In this document: positions 8,277 to 15,937 of the stretch, piece after piece | How the letters are laid out: the number at the start of each line of letters is the position of its first letter | Numbering within the stretch: position 1 is the stretch's first letter | NCBI GenBank assembly: GCA_937911865.1 | Contig: CALDSK010000285.1 | Coordinates: forward strand, 1-54,177 | Origin: an uncultured Synechococcus sp. | Lineage (GTDB): Bacteria; Cyanobacteriota; Cyanobacteriia; Phormidesmidales; Phormidesmidaceae | Reading direction: 5' to 3' | DNA length: 54,177 bases | Notes under the pieces: generated by a model | Seen by the model: only the letters and a program-made list of their open reading frames with translations | What the model was told of the DNA's origin: nothing | Databases searched by the model: none | Made by a program: the position numbers and the translations under genes

Positions 8277-8804
8277 ATGACAATATCTCATAGGCTATCT
8301 CCTCATAGACTGTCTCATAGATGCGGCTCAGCGACTGCTCATCTCATTCACGGCTTTGTTGGTGTGGGCAAAACAACGTATGCAATCCAGTTAGAACAGG
8401 AGCGGGGGGCAGTACGTTTTACGCTTGATGAATGGATTGTTTTCTTCTATGGACAAGACCCACCTGAGGAATGTTTCGAAGACTATCATAACCGGGTCTG
8501 CGAGTTAATCTGGGCCTTTGCTGCGTATGTCTTGAGATCGGGGCAAGATGTCATTCTAGACTTCGGCTTTTGGAGTCGAGCAAGCCGAGACGACGCGCGT
8601 GAGAAGGTTCGTTCTATTGGCTCAACATCTCTTCTTCACTGTGTTACCTGCGCAGATGATGTGCTGAAAGCAAGAGTACTTGCTCGGACGCAGACAATGC
8701 CCGCAGGAGCGCTGAAAATTGATGAAAGTGCAATTTCATGTTTTCGAGCCCGTTTCGAGCCGTTAGAACCTGATGAATCTTATAAGCTAGTTGTTACTAC
8801 CTGA
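8277..8804 (+). CDS. Small P-loop ATPase/predicted kinase (AAA_33-like)
   Basis: 175 aa. Walker A is HGFVGVGKTT (Lys32), followed by FTLDEWI and by VILDFGFWSRASRDDAR, which looks like the Walker B and helix of the zeta-toxin/YbjL-like predicted kinases (COG0645/COG4639). A late FEPLEPDE fits the nucleobase-contacting region of that group. The likely substrate is a small molecule or an RNA/antibiotic-type hydroxyl; the sequence does not decide. The ATG at 8277 is preceded by AGGGGGTGGAG; an in-frame GTG at 8268 lies within that purine run and is unlikely. It follows the HxlR gene and ends before a strong hairpin, so the two may form one unit. Confidence 0.75.
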   Translation: MTISHRLSPHRLSHRCGSATAHLIHGFVGVGKTTYAIQLEQERGAVRFTLDEWIVFFYGQDPPEECFEDYHNRVCELIWAFAAYVLRSGQDVILDFGFWSRASRDDAREKVRSIGSTSLLHCVTCADDVLKARVLARTQTMPAGALKIDESAISCFRARFEPLEPDESYKLVVTT

Positions 8805-8823
8805 TGCTGATCACAGAAACGAT

Positions 8824-8872
8824 TTGGCCTGCCTACCTCAGTAAAGTAAGAACACTGAGGTAGGCAGGCCAA
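8824..8872. terminator. 19-bp perfect hairpin between convergent genes
   Basis: Arms 8824-8842 and 8854-8872 (outer end TTGGCCTGCCTACC) are perfectly complementary around an 11-nt loop. It sits 20 bp after the P-loop gene stop and faces the small minus-strand gene. There is no U-tract on either side, so it is either a factor-assisted bidirectional terminator or a mobile palindromic unit. Confidence 0.6.
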
Positions 8873-8904
8873 TAGTAGTCTATCTAGTGATTTGTTGGTT
8901 CAGT

Positions 8905-8940
8905 ATCTAAACCTCTATCTAAATCTAAACCTCTATCTAA
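8905..8940. repeat. 18-nt perfect tandem duplication
   Basis: Two identical copies of ATCTAAACCTCTATCTAA (8905-8922, 8923-8940), 32 bp beyond the stop codon of the minus-strand gene at 8973. Confidence 0.9.
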
Positions 8941-8972
8941 TCCTTGCTGCGCAATTCACAGCAAGGTTTGTT

Positions 8973-9194
8973 CTAATCTTCTGATTGCTCTTCAATCAGC
9001 TGTCGAATCTCAGAAGATACCTGGTCGGCGCAATAAAGTCCGTCGCTAATACCGTAAGTCACTCTGCGCAAATAAATACTTCGCTTCTCACTTTCGGTTA
9101 GCTGAAGCGCACGCTCGATGCTTTTGAACGGGCGCTCCACTGTACCAGGATTGGCATCGTTTCCCTCCATGGAAACATAATACTCAGTTGTCAT
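8973..9194 (-). CDS. 73-aa protein resembling the N-terminal start of beta-helix (DUF1565/pectate-lyase-like) proteins
   Basis: The first 30 residues (YYVSMEGNDANPGTVERPF, then KSIERALQ) match the opening strand-turn-helix of parallel beta-helix proteins, normally YYVSPxGNDxNPGTxxxPFxTIxxA. In those proteins hundreds of residues follow. Here the chain ends after a charged, Cys-containing helical tail (YCADQVSSEIRQLIEEQSED). There is no signal peptide, unlike most secreted beta-helix enzymes. It may be a trimmed remnant or a stand-alone small protein of its own family. The ATG is followed by a clean frame with normal codon use, and a hairpin-like inverted repeat lies upstream at 9244-9277. Confidence 0.6.
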   Translation of the reverse strand: MTTEYYVSMEGNDANPGTVERPFKSIERALQLTESEKRSIYLRRVTYGISDGLYCADQVSSEIRQLIEEQSED

Positions 9195-9662
9195 GTCTAT
9201 CCTTTAGCGGTTCACTATGTGATCAATCGTGAGACTTTCAGAAGGGCATCGAACCTAGTGAGGTAAGTTCAATGCCCAATAAAATATATCAATAGAATTT
9301 TGTATAAACAGGAAAGAAATTCATTTACTTGTCAGTACAAATTTTTCTTTGACAGAAGTATGGATAATCAGTTATGGGAAATTATGTAACAGATGACGGA
9401 CAACGTATCGGATTAAAAAGCGGCTTCTGAAGCAGATTTATCATAGATAGTACGAAATAGCATAGCTTATATGCTGAATCACTTCATTTTTCGAAGGATT
9501 ACGTCTTCTTAACCGGCACATAATCTCGTGCGCTACAATCTGGGTGATTTTATTTTGCTTCGCTTACTTTGTTGATCTGTTTCGTTTTGATGACTTCGCT
9601 ATACGACTCTGTTGGAACTGTCACTTTGAACTGTCACTCTGCACTTACTCGTTCATGATCCA
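9195..9662. other. Gene-free AT-rich region
   Basis: No convincing coding frame. An 11-bp imperfect dyad, GGGCATCGAAC (9244-9254) with GTTCAATGCCC (9267-9277), lies 50-83 bp upstream of the minus-strand start at 9194 and could act on that gene. Nothing else recognised. Confidence 0.4.
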
Positions 9663-9709
9663 GCTATCTAACTCCACTATCGTCAATTCGGATAGTGGAG
9701 TTAGATAGC
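9663..9709. repeat. 19-bp perfect inverted repeat with 9-nt loop
   Basis: Arms 9663-9681 and 9691-9709, GCTATCTAACTCCACTATC and its complement. It stands at the border between gene-free sequence and the decayed region to the right. It overlaps the only GTG start of the 98-codon frame beginning at 9695. No U-tract follows. Possible origins are a terminator, a MITE/IS end, or a phage or plasmid scar. Confidence 0.65.
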
Positions 9710-9991
9710 GAGATTATTTCCGGAAATGGCAATACTGTGTACGTCATTCATCAGCCCTTCAAGGCAGGCCGAAATCAGGCAAATTGGAAGCATGTTGTTC
9801 ACAAAAATGTTACTTCAAGTTCAGAAGGCGATTTCCTCGCAAATCCTTATAAGAGGTTAGATGCCTTGCTTGGAGCCGGCTTGACTCATGAAATTGCGAG
9901 GCGATCGCACGTCAAAGAAGAGACATTCCGCGTGGCCGTGTTCGTCCCTGGCGCGCATCCTTATCGTTCAATGCTTAGCCTTTATCGATAG
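9695..9991 (+). pseudogene. Possible 5'-truncated gene fragment, unknown family
   Basis: A 98-codon frame with protein-like composition (NQANWKHVVHKN, FLANPYKRLDALLGAGL, EETFRVAVFVPGAHPYRS). Its only start, a GTG, is inside the right arm of the inverted repeat, so the natural 5' end seems missing. It is followed by other broken reading frames up to 10724. I do not recognise the family. It may be a genuine small gene, but a fragment is more likely. Confidence 0.3.
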
Positions 9992-10115
9992 CCGGTGATA
10001 GATCTTTCTATCGGCGGTTGAATCGGCTGAAGACAACGAGATGCGAGTAAGAGCGTCTGAATGAAGATGAAGAATTACTGTTGCCAGGTGTTTTTTCTCA
10101 CTTGCAGAAGACTGA

Positions 10116-10724
10116 ATCAGTCCGTGCCCATTTGAGTTTGTAAAAACGGAACAGAGATTTGTTCAACTAGGCAGCACGGCTTCATTTCAAAAAGGAGATG
10201 CTAAGACAGTAGCGTTTATCGGCAAGGTTATTGTCGATAATGCTCCTTATAATCTCTTGTGCTACGAATTAACACCGCCTCAATCGTCATCTGCTGCAGT
10301 GAGTAATTGCGATCGCTCTTATTATGCTAATGCGCTTACAGACCAAAAAACGGTTGTAGTTGACCCTACTGGTGTGGTGGTTGTCCATTCTGATCGTATG
10401 CAGCTTGGCAAGAATATCTCTGAGCTAAAAGATTTTGGCGGACTACGTTCAGTCATCGTTGACACCAGAGCTGGCGAAAGTAGTTATGCTCACCTATTCC
10501 AATCTGGTTCATCAAACCGCGAAGAGTGGTTGGTTGTCTACAGTGGTTTTAAGCCTAGTCAAAGCCCTCAGCAAGATGATGCCTGGACTGTACTGGCGAC
10601 TATCCCCCTACAGAAGGCAATGGCTCCCCTAAACATAGTCCGCAAAGTACTCTATGTCTTGAATGCCTTCCTGATTGCTGCTCTTGTCGTACTCGCGATT
10701 ATTTCAGCCCGAAAGATAGAGTGA
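10116..10724 (+). pseudogene. Remnant of a Cache-domain membrane sensor
   Basis: The frame is open from 10116, after an in-frame TGA, to 10724 but has no credible start; the first candidate is a TTG at 10257. The text YYANALTDQKTVVVDPTG, then VVVVHSDRMQLGKNISELKD, resembles the membrane-proximal half of a periplasmic Cache/PDC sensor. A single membrane helix follows (VLNAFLIAALVVLAIISARK), and the protein stops there, with no HAMP or signalling domain. Upstream, protein-like text continues in another frame (LPGVFSHLQKTESVRAHLSL then stop), which suggests a frameshift. I read it as the relic of a histidine kinase, MCP or cyclase sensor; a truncated but stable protein cannot be excluded. Confidence 0.5.
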
Positions 10725-10811
10725 GCCTTTTCGTTTGCCAATGAACCACCAACTAATTAAAATCTGATCACTTTAAGGCCTGATTAATTTAGCGGAGAAA
10801 CGACGAAAAAC

Positions 10812-11555
10812 ATGACGCAGCTGTTTGCTCAACTGCATGTAACAAAAGACGCCTTCAGCCATTTTGGTGAACTGATTAGAGGTGCGATCGCACTTCACCC
10901 CCCCACATTTCAAACACTGCAAAATCAGCCCAATAGCCTGCTGGCTGCGATCGCCGTTGTCTTTGTCGCTGGCCTAGCTCAATCGCTCAGCCAGATAGTT
11001 GTTTTATTCGTCAATCAGGTCAGACCCCTGCGCTTTGTCCTCAGCCTTTGTATCTCGGCGATTTTCTTCGTGCTGGGCTACTGCTTTTGGGCGCTGAGCA
11101 TCTGGACCATTCTGTATATCTCCTTTGCTGGCTATTTGCCCTTTACAGCTGTTGTCCGGACGCTGGGATTTAGCTACGCGCCGCTAATGCTGGGCGTGCT
11201 GGTTATCATGCCTTACTTTGGCAGCGCTATTTTTGTCATACTTTCAATTTGGACCTTGCTGGCAGTCGTTGTGGGCATTGCTTCGATTACGACGCTGACC
11301 CTATGGCAGGCGTTTGAATGTGCTGCCATAGGATGGATTGTGATTCAGCTGCTGCAAAAAACAGTCGGTCAGCCGATTGCTTCTCTAGGTCAATGGATTA
11401 CCAACTGGGTCGCCGGAGAAGATTTGATCACGAACCGTACCCGCCTGGCAGAAGAGCTGTACGAGGGGCTCAGGGCTCAGGGGACCAGAGAACCTATGCG
11501 GATTGAAAGTATTGAAGAAAGCGTACGCAGCGCCTCTATGAACCCCCGTAAATAA
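10812..11555 (+). CDS. Yip1-like multispanning membrane protein
   Basis: 247 aa with about five hydrophobic segments between residues 42 and 185. The pattern LGFSYAPLMLGVLVIMPYFG, followed by ILSIWTLLAVVVGI, is the signature arrangement of bacterial Yip1-domain proteins (APxxL, P-x-x-G, IW-x-L, VGI). N- and C-terminal tails are soluble, and the C-terminus is charged (EELYEGLRAQGTREPMRIES). The function of bacterial Yip1 proteins is not established. It precedes the alpha/beta hydrolase by about 110 bp on the same strand and may be transcribed with it. Start ATG is the first in frame. Confidence 0.7.
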   Translation: MTQLFAQLHVTKDAFSHFGELIRGAIALHPPTFQTLQNQPNSLLAAIAVVFVAGLAQSLSQIVVLFVNQVRPLRFVLSLCISAIFFVLGYCFWALSIWTILYISFAGYLPFTAVVRTLGFSYAPLMLGVLVIMPYFGSAIFVILSIWTLLAVVVGIASITTLTLWQAFECAAIGWIVIQLLQKTVGQPIASLGQWITNWVAGEDLITNRTRLAEELYEGLRAQGTREPMRIESIEESVRSASMNPRK

Positions 11556-11668
11556 GCATTGGGCGCTTTTCTCAAATTTCTGCCAAACGAGCAGCCGACC
11601 TGATAGCCTTTGTATGACCAGTCTATTGTAGCTATCTTCCTATCGGAGTCTGTTAAAGCTCGTATTCT

Positions 11669-12793
11669 ATGCGAAACCGTCTAATTAAGCTGAGTGCTGT
11701 TATTCTGCTAGCCGTTGGTGCTATCGTGCTGCTCTCTCCCATGAATGAGCGGTGGTTGAACTGGTACCTGGCCTTTAATAGCAAGCTGCTGAAGGTTGTC
11801 ATAGATTTGGCACGGGTGAGCTTGATTGCTTTACTAATTGCCGGATTGCTGTCGCCCTTTGAAGCGTTAGGCTGGTGGGCTGGCTGGTATGGCGATGGTA
11901 TCGAAACGCATATTCCTTGCAAGTTCCCTGATCAGCTAAACGCGCCTGCTAGCGGCGATTCTTCAGCAAAGCAGCCAGGTAGCCAGCGCGTAAGTCCCAA
12001 GCGCTACGTTGTTTATCTAGATGGTATTTCTCAAAGCTGCGCTGACTACCCGGCGCGAGTGCAAAACTTTTTAGACACGTTGGCCGCTGCGCTGCCGGCA
12101 GATATGGTCTTTATTCAAGACATCATGGCCTATTCTGCATTGAACCGCCCGCTGACGATTCAACGGCCCTTTGCCAGAGTCTGGCGATTGATCAATCGGG
12201 TCGAAAACTGGAATCCTAAGAGTCCGCTCGATATTTTTATCAACCTACGCAATACTTTCCAGGTAGCGGTTTCTACCGATAATCGCTACGGTCCGGTATT
12301 TAACCGAGGCACCGCGCAGGTCATTTTGAATAGCCTCAGGCAGAGAGGCTATCAGCCCGGTGTGCCAGTCACTTTGCTCGGTTACAGCGGCGGCGCACAG
12401 GTCGCTCTAGGCGCGGTGACCTATCTTAAATATGCTTTAGATGTTCCGATTGAGGTGATTTCTCTAGCAGGCGTTGTCAGCGGCAATAACGGCGTTTCTG
12501 AGATAGATCGGCTCTATCATTTGCGTGGTGATCGCGATTTGCTAGCAAAAGTTGGCGCGGTTATGTTTCCCAAGCGCTGGCCTCTAGCGACCTGGTCTCA
12601 TTGGAACTTAGCGCGATTGGTGGGGCGGGTGCGTTTTATCTCATTAGGGCCGGTCAGTCACAACGGGCCAACCGGCCCTATTGACCCTGTCAGCCAGCTG
12701 CCGAATGGTCTTACTCATCTCAACCAGACATTAGGGATTGTCGTGGATATTCTGACCAGTGCTCGCTCCACTTCAAATGCCGCTAAGGCTTGA
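11669..12793 (+). CDS. Membrane-anchored alpha/beta-hydrolase-fold protein
   Basis: 374 aa. Two N-terminal hydrophobic segments (LIKLSAVILLAVGAIVLL and ARVSLIALLIAGLLSPFEAL) anchor the protein. A strand YVVYLDGIS starts the hydrolase core, the nucleophile elbow is LLGYSGGAQVALGA (G-x-S-x-G), and the candidate His lies in GPVSHNGPTGP near the C-terminus. The acid residue is not obvious. Substrate unknown. Short C-terminal tail rich in Ser/Ala. It follows the Yip1-like gene on the same strand. Confidence 0.75.
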   Translation: MRNRLIKLSAVILLAVGAIVLLSPMNERWLNWYLAFNSKLLKVVIDLARVSLIALLIAGLLSPFEALGWWAGWYGDGIETHIPCKFPDQLNAPASGDSSAKQPGSQRVSPKRYVVYLDGISQSCADYPARVQNFLDTLAAALPADMVFIQDIMAYSALNRPLTIQRPFARVWRLINRVENWNPKSPLDIFINLRNTFQVAVSTDNRYGPVFNRGTAQVILNSLRQRGYQPGVPVTLLGYSGGAQVALGAVTYLKYALDVPIEVISLAGVVSGNNGVSEIDRLYHLRGDRDLLAKVGAVMFPKRWPLATWSHWNLARLVGRVRFISLGPVSHNGPTGPIDPVSQLPNGLTHLNQTLGIVVDILTSARSTSNAAKA

Positions 12794-12904
12794 ATTGCTT
12801 GCGGCTGATCACCTTCCGTATAAATACAAGTGCCATTCTGTCAATTGAAACATCATAGTGGTAGGGCAAATATGCATTTCATTTCAAGCGGAAAGGGTCT
12901 CACT

Positions 12905-13018
12905 ATGTTTTCTTTCTCTGTAGAGCAGGTCGCAAAGTCTGCTGTAATGTCTAGTCTGATGATTGCCTGTCTATCGTTACTAGTCATTGCCGCTAATATG
13001 TCACAGCCTTTGTTCTAG
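12905..13018 (+). CDS. Possible 37-aa single-span membrane peptide
   Basis: ATG at 12905 preceded by GAAAGGG about nine bases upstream. The translation begins MFSFSVEQVAKSAVMSS and has one hydrophobic helix (LMIACLSLLVIAA). A classic U-rich terminator hairpin lies 56 bp downstream (13074-13105), so a short transcript ending here is plausible. A longer frame from 12830 is open but has no ribosome-binding site. No family recognised. Confidence 0.4.
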   Translation: MFSFSVEQVAKSAVMSSLMIACLSLLVIAANMSQPLF

Positions 13019-13073
13019 TCAGTCCAACGCTTTTGTTTTTGCCAAAACACTTGTTGCTTTTTTCTTTAACTGT

Positions 13074-13105
13074 GTCCTTTTACCGTCAGGTAGAAGGACT
13101 TTTTT
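13074..13105 (+). terminator. Rho-independent terminator
   Basis: GTCCTTTTACC (13074-13084), loop GTCA, GGTAGAAGGAC (13089-13099), then six T residues. One G-U pair in an 11-bp stem. The best intrinsic terminator in the window; it closes the hydrolase/small-peptide transcript. From 13106 to 13496 there is no gene, only the repeat tract at 13274. Confidence 0.8.
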
Positions 13106-13273
13106 CTTTGTTGACTTTTTTCTACAGCCTATAACGTTTGCCAGTCTGCTTAGGTCTTTTGCTATGTCTGCCATAAGCTATGCCAAATTAGCCAGCAATA
13201 CGGCTCTTTGGGCAGAGATATTTTGTCAGCGCTGGCTTTTACTATTTAGCTTGCGTTCAATGTCTTTAATGTT

Positions 13274-13321
13274 TTGAACCTTAGGTGCGTTGAACCTTAG
13301 ATGTGTTGAACCTTGAATGCG
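13274..13321. repeat. 16-nt tandem repeat, 3 units
   Basis: TTGAACCTTAGGTGCG (13274-13289), TTGAACCTTAGATGTG (13290-13305), TTGAACCTTGAATGCG (13306-13321). Located about 175 bp upstream of the first AI-2E permease. Confidence 0.85.
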
Positions 13322-13496
13322 TTAGGCCTTTACTCATTCGTTGCCTGTTGCTTTGATCGATCTATTTTGTTATCTAGCCTGTGTCTGACGGTTCGTTTGA
13401 CAGGGGCTTTTAGCAGATGTGATAGCTATAAGCCGCTTAGGTAGCGCTGCAATTGAGAAGGTTTTGGCAACTCGGAAGCTATAGAGGACTGTAGGC

Positions 13497-14582
13497 GTGA
13501 AGTTTGGTAGATTAGCTGGCCTAGTCGGTTTAGTTGTCCTTTTGTATCTGTTGTGGACGCTGCGCCAAGTGCTACTACTGCTATTTTCAGCGGTTGTTTT
13601 TGCCACGGTTATCAATAAGCTGGTGCAGCAGTTGCGCAGACTATACATTCCGAGGAAGCTAGCGGTTCCTATTGTTTTAGCTGCGATCGCATTTGTTACC
13701 GTTGTTATTCTCAGATTCATCATTCCGCCAATTGCCAATCAGCTGCCTGCCTATACCTTCCTTTCAGAGCAAGGCTTCAAGCAGCTGCAAGCCTGGTATC
13801 AGGCGTATAGAGGCTACGTTCCAGGTAACGCTCTAGAAGAAACTAGCCTGACCGATTTGTTCTCTCGTCTTTCTTTGCTCAGCCCGAATTTGGTGGGCCG
13901 GGCAATGCAATTTTTTACGCTGTCTCTTGACTTTTTCGTTAACTTTTTGCTGGTGGTGGTTGCCACGATTATGATGCTGGTTGATCCAGGCAGCTATCGG
14001 CGGATACTGATTAGAGTTTTTCCTAAGTTTTACCGGCGGCGCGCCGATGAGATTGTTGCTGAGTGCGAAGATGCGCTGGGGGGATGGGCTTTGGGGCTAG
14101 CGTTTAACATTGCAGTAATCACGATTGCTAGTGGTGTTGGGCTGTCGCTGATTGGTGTTCCGCTACCGCTAGTGAATGCCCTATTGGCGGGCGGTCTTAC
14201 CTTTATTCCTAATATTGGCCCTTTCTTAAGCGTGATTCCGCCGGTGCTAATGAGCCTTTCTATCGGGCCCTGGACGGCGGGCGGTGTGGTCATCCTTTAT
14301 CTAGCTATTCAGCAGTTAGAAGGTAATGTTTTGACGCCAATGGTGATGAAAAAGCAGGTATCTTTACTGCCTGCACTAGCGCTGATGGCACAGGTCATTT
14401 TTGCTGTATGGTTTGGATTCTTGGGGCTATTTTTAGCACTGCCGCTGGTGATTGTTAGCCAAATATGGATTAAAGAGCTCTTGGTCAAGGACATTTTAGA
14501 TAAATGGTCTGAGCCACAGGGCGCTTTGTCTGGAGAGCGGCGAGTGCGATTTGCGTCGGCTCGGCGCAAGCTACTGAGATAA
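13497..14582 (+). CDS. AI-2E family transporter-like permease (first copy)
   Basis: 361 aa, about seven membrane segments. Hallmarks of the AI-2E/PerM family (PF01594): an N-terminal helix pair, LSLDFFVNFLLVVVATIMML, the motif GVPLPLVNALLAGGLTFIPN, and a late IQQLEGNVLTPMVM with SLLPALALMAQVI. The named founding member exports autoinducer-2, but family members carry varied functions and no quorum role should be assumed. GTG start with GAGG about ten bases upstream. A second copy of similar length follows after 242 bp, clearly a tandem duplication. Confidence 0.85.
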   Translation: MKFGRLAGLVGLVVLLYLLWTLRQVLLLLFSAVVFATVINKLVQQLRRLYIPRKLAVPIVLAAIAFVTVVILRFIIPPIANQLPAYTFLSEQGFKQLQAWYQAYRGYVPGNALEETSLTDLFSRLSLLSPNLVGRAMQFFTLSLDFFVNFLLVVVATIMMLVDPGSYRRILIRVFPKFYRRRADEIVAECEDALGGWALGLAFNIAVITIASGVGLSLIGVPLPLVNALLAGGLTFIPNIGPFLSVIPPVLMSLSIGPWTAGGVVILYLAIQQLEGNVLTPMVMKKQVSLLPALALMAQVIFAVWFGFLGLFLALPLVIVSQIWIKELLVKDILDKWSEPQGALSGERRVRFASARRKLLR

Positions 14583-14824
14583 ATAACGAGAACACGCACA
14601 CAGAAACCGTTTGTTACTGAATATTTCGGTTGTACATTTGAATATCTACAAGGGTGAATATCTGCAAGAGTAATGGTGAAAGGATCTGAAAAGCTCTCTG
14701 CGAATAGGTGAGAAAACTGTACGCGAATAAGGTTAACTCCTGTGATAGAGGACCTTTCGTTGTTTTATCGGCTATTCTACATGTTCAGATGATGTCAATC
14801 GATATGTAAAGGAGCATGGCCTGA

Positions 14825-15889
14825 GTGAAGTTTGGTAAGCTGTTAGGCTTGATCGGTATTGTTGGCTTATTGTACTTACTTTGGCAGGTTCAGCAGGTTT
14901 TGTTGCTGCTGTTTGCCGCTATCACCTTTGCCACTGTGATTAACAAGCTGGTGCAACAGGTAGAGCGGTTTGTCGCTAGAGGCTGGGCAGTTGCCATTAC
15001 GCTGTTTGCCTTGGCGAATCTGTTAACGGCGATTGTTTGGTTTGTTGCGCCAACGCTCATAGCTCAAATTCCAGAATATACGCAGCTGTCAGAGACGGGC
15101 CTTGACCGTATTCAGGGCTGGTATCTTGGTTTGAGAGGTATGGTTCCAGGTGATGCGCTGGCACAGACGAAGCTGGTTGATCTGATGCCGCAGCTGGCAC
15201 AGATGAGTCCAACCTGGATTGGTCGCCTGTTAGCGTTGTTTACAGGCTCTGTAGATTTTTTGATCAACTCTTTGCTAGTGATAGTTGTCACCATTATGCT
15301 GCTAGCGAACCCGGTGGCATACAGACGTATTTTGCTGCTGGCTTTTCCTGTTTTTTATCGCGGTCGCGCAGACAACATAATTGACGAATGCGAGTCGGCG
15401 CTGACTGGCTGGTCTATTGGCATTTTGTTCAACATGGCCATTATCACTGTGTTTAGTGCGACTGGTTTAGCCGTCATTGGCGTGCCGCTACCGCTGGTGA
15501 ATGCTGTTATTGCTGGCTTACTCACCGTAGTCCCTAACATCGGCCCGGTGCTCAGCTTGATTCCACCTGTGCTGATGGGGCTTGGTGTGGCCCCGTGGAT
15601 GGGAGCCGCTGTTGTGGGCTTGTATTTTGCGATTCAGCAGCTAGAAGGTACGGTACTCACTCCGCTGGTCATGAAGCGCCAGGTCTCGCTGTTGCCTGCT
15701 GTTGCTTTGGTTGCTCAGGTAATTTGTGCAATTTTCTTTGGCCCCTTGGGCCTGTTCTTAGCGCTGCCAATCGTAGTGGTTGTGCAGGTTTGGCTAAGAG
15801 AGCTGCTAGTAGAAGATATCTTGAACACGTGGACAGAGCCGGGCATTAGGGCTTTACCAGCGAGTATTTCTCAAGGTGCTCTGAACTAG
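14825..15889 (+). CDS. AI-2E family transporter-like permease (second copy)
   Basis: 354 aa with the same order of motifs as the preceding gene (KFGKLLGLIGIVGLLYLLW, GVPLPLVNAVIAGLLTVVPN, IQQLEGTVLTPLVMKRQVS). By eye more than half the residues match, with most divergence in the extracytoplasmic segment around residues 60-120. GTG start with AAAGGAG (14808-14814) ten bases upstream. Both copies keep all family motifs, so both are probably functional. The TAG stop lies inside the first unit of a 14-nt tandem repeat. Confidence 0.85.
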   Translation: MKFGKLLGLIGIVGLLYLLWQVQQVLLLLFAAITFATVINKLVQQVERFVARGWAVAITLFALANLLTAIVWFVAPTLIAQIPEYTQLSETGLDRIQGWYLGLRGMVPGDALAQTKLVDLMPQLAQMSPTWIGRLLALFTGSVDFLINSLLVIVVTIMLLANPVAYRRILLLAFPVFYRGRADNIIDECESALTGWSIGILFNMAIITVFSATGLAVIGVPLPLVNAVIAGLLTVVPNIGPVLSLIPPVLMGLGVAPWMGAAVVGLYFAIQQLEGTVLTPLVMKRQVSLLPAVALVAQVICAIFFGPLGLFLALPIVVVVQVWLRELLVEDILNTWTEPGIRALPASISQGALN

Positions 15890-15937
15890 ATGCTTTGAAC
15901 TAGATGCCCTGAACTAGATACCTCGAACTAGAGGTTC
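15882..15937. repeat. 14-nt tandem repeat (4 units) overlapping a stop codon
   Basis: TGAACTAGATGCTT (15882-15895), TGAACTAGATGCCC (15896-15909), TGAACTAGATACCT (15910-15923) and a diverged fourth unit (15924-15937). The first unit contains the stop TAG (15887-15889) of the second permease; the last reaches the end of the convergent gene at 15928. Confidence 0.85.

Noticed and set aside
12987..13277. Plus-strand 96-codon frame
   Set aside because: Contains the intrinsic terminator at 13074-13105 and Phe/Leu-rich non-coding composition.
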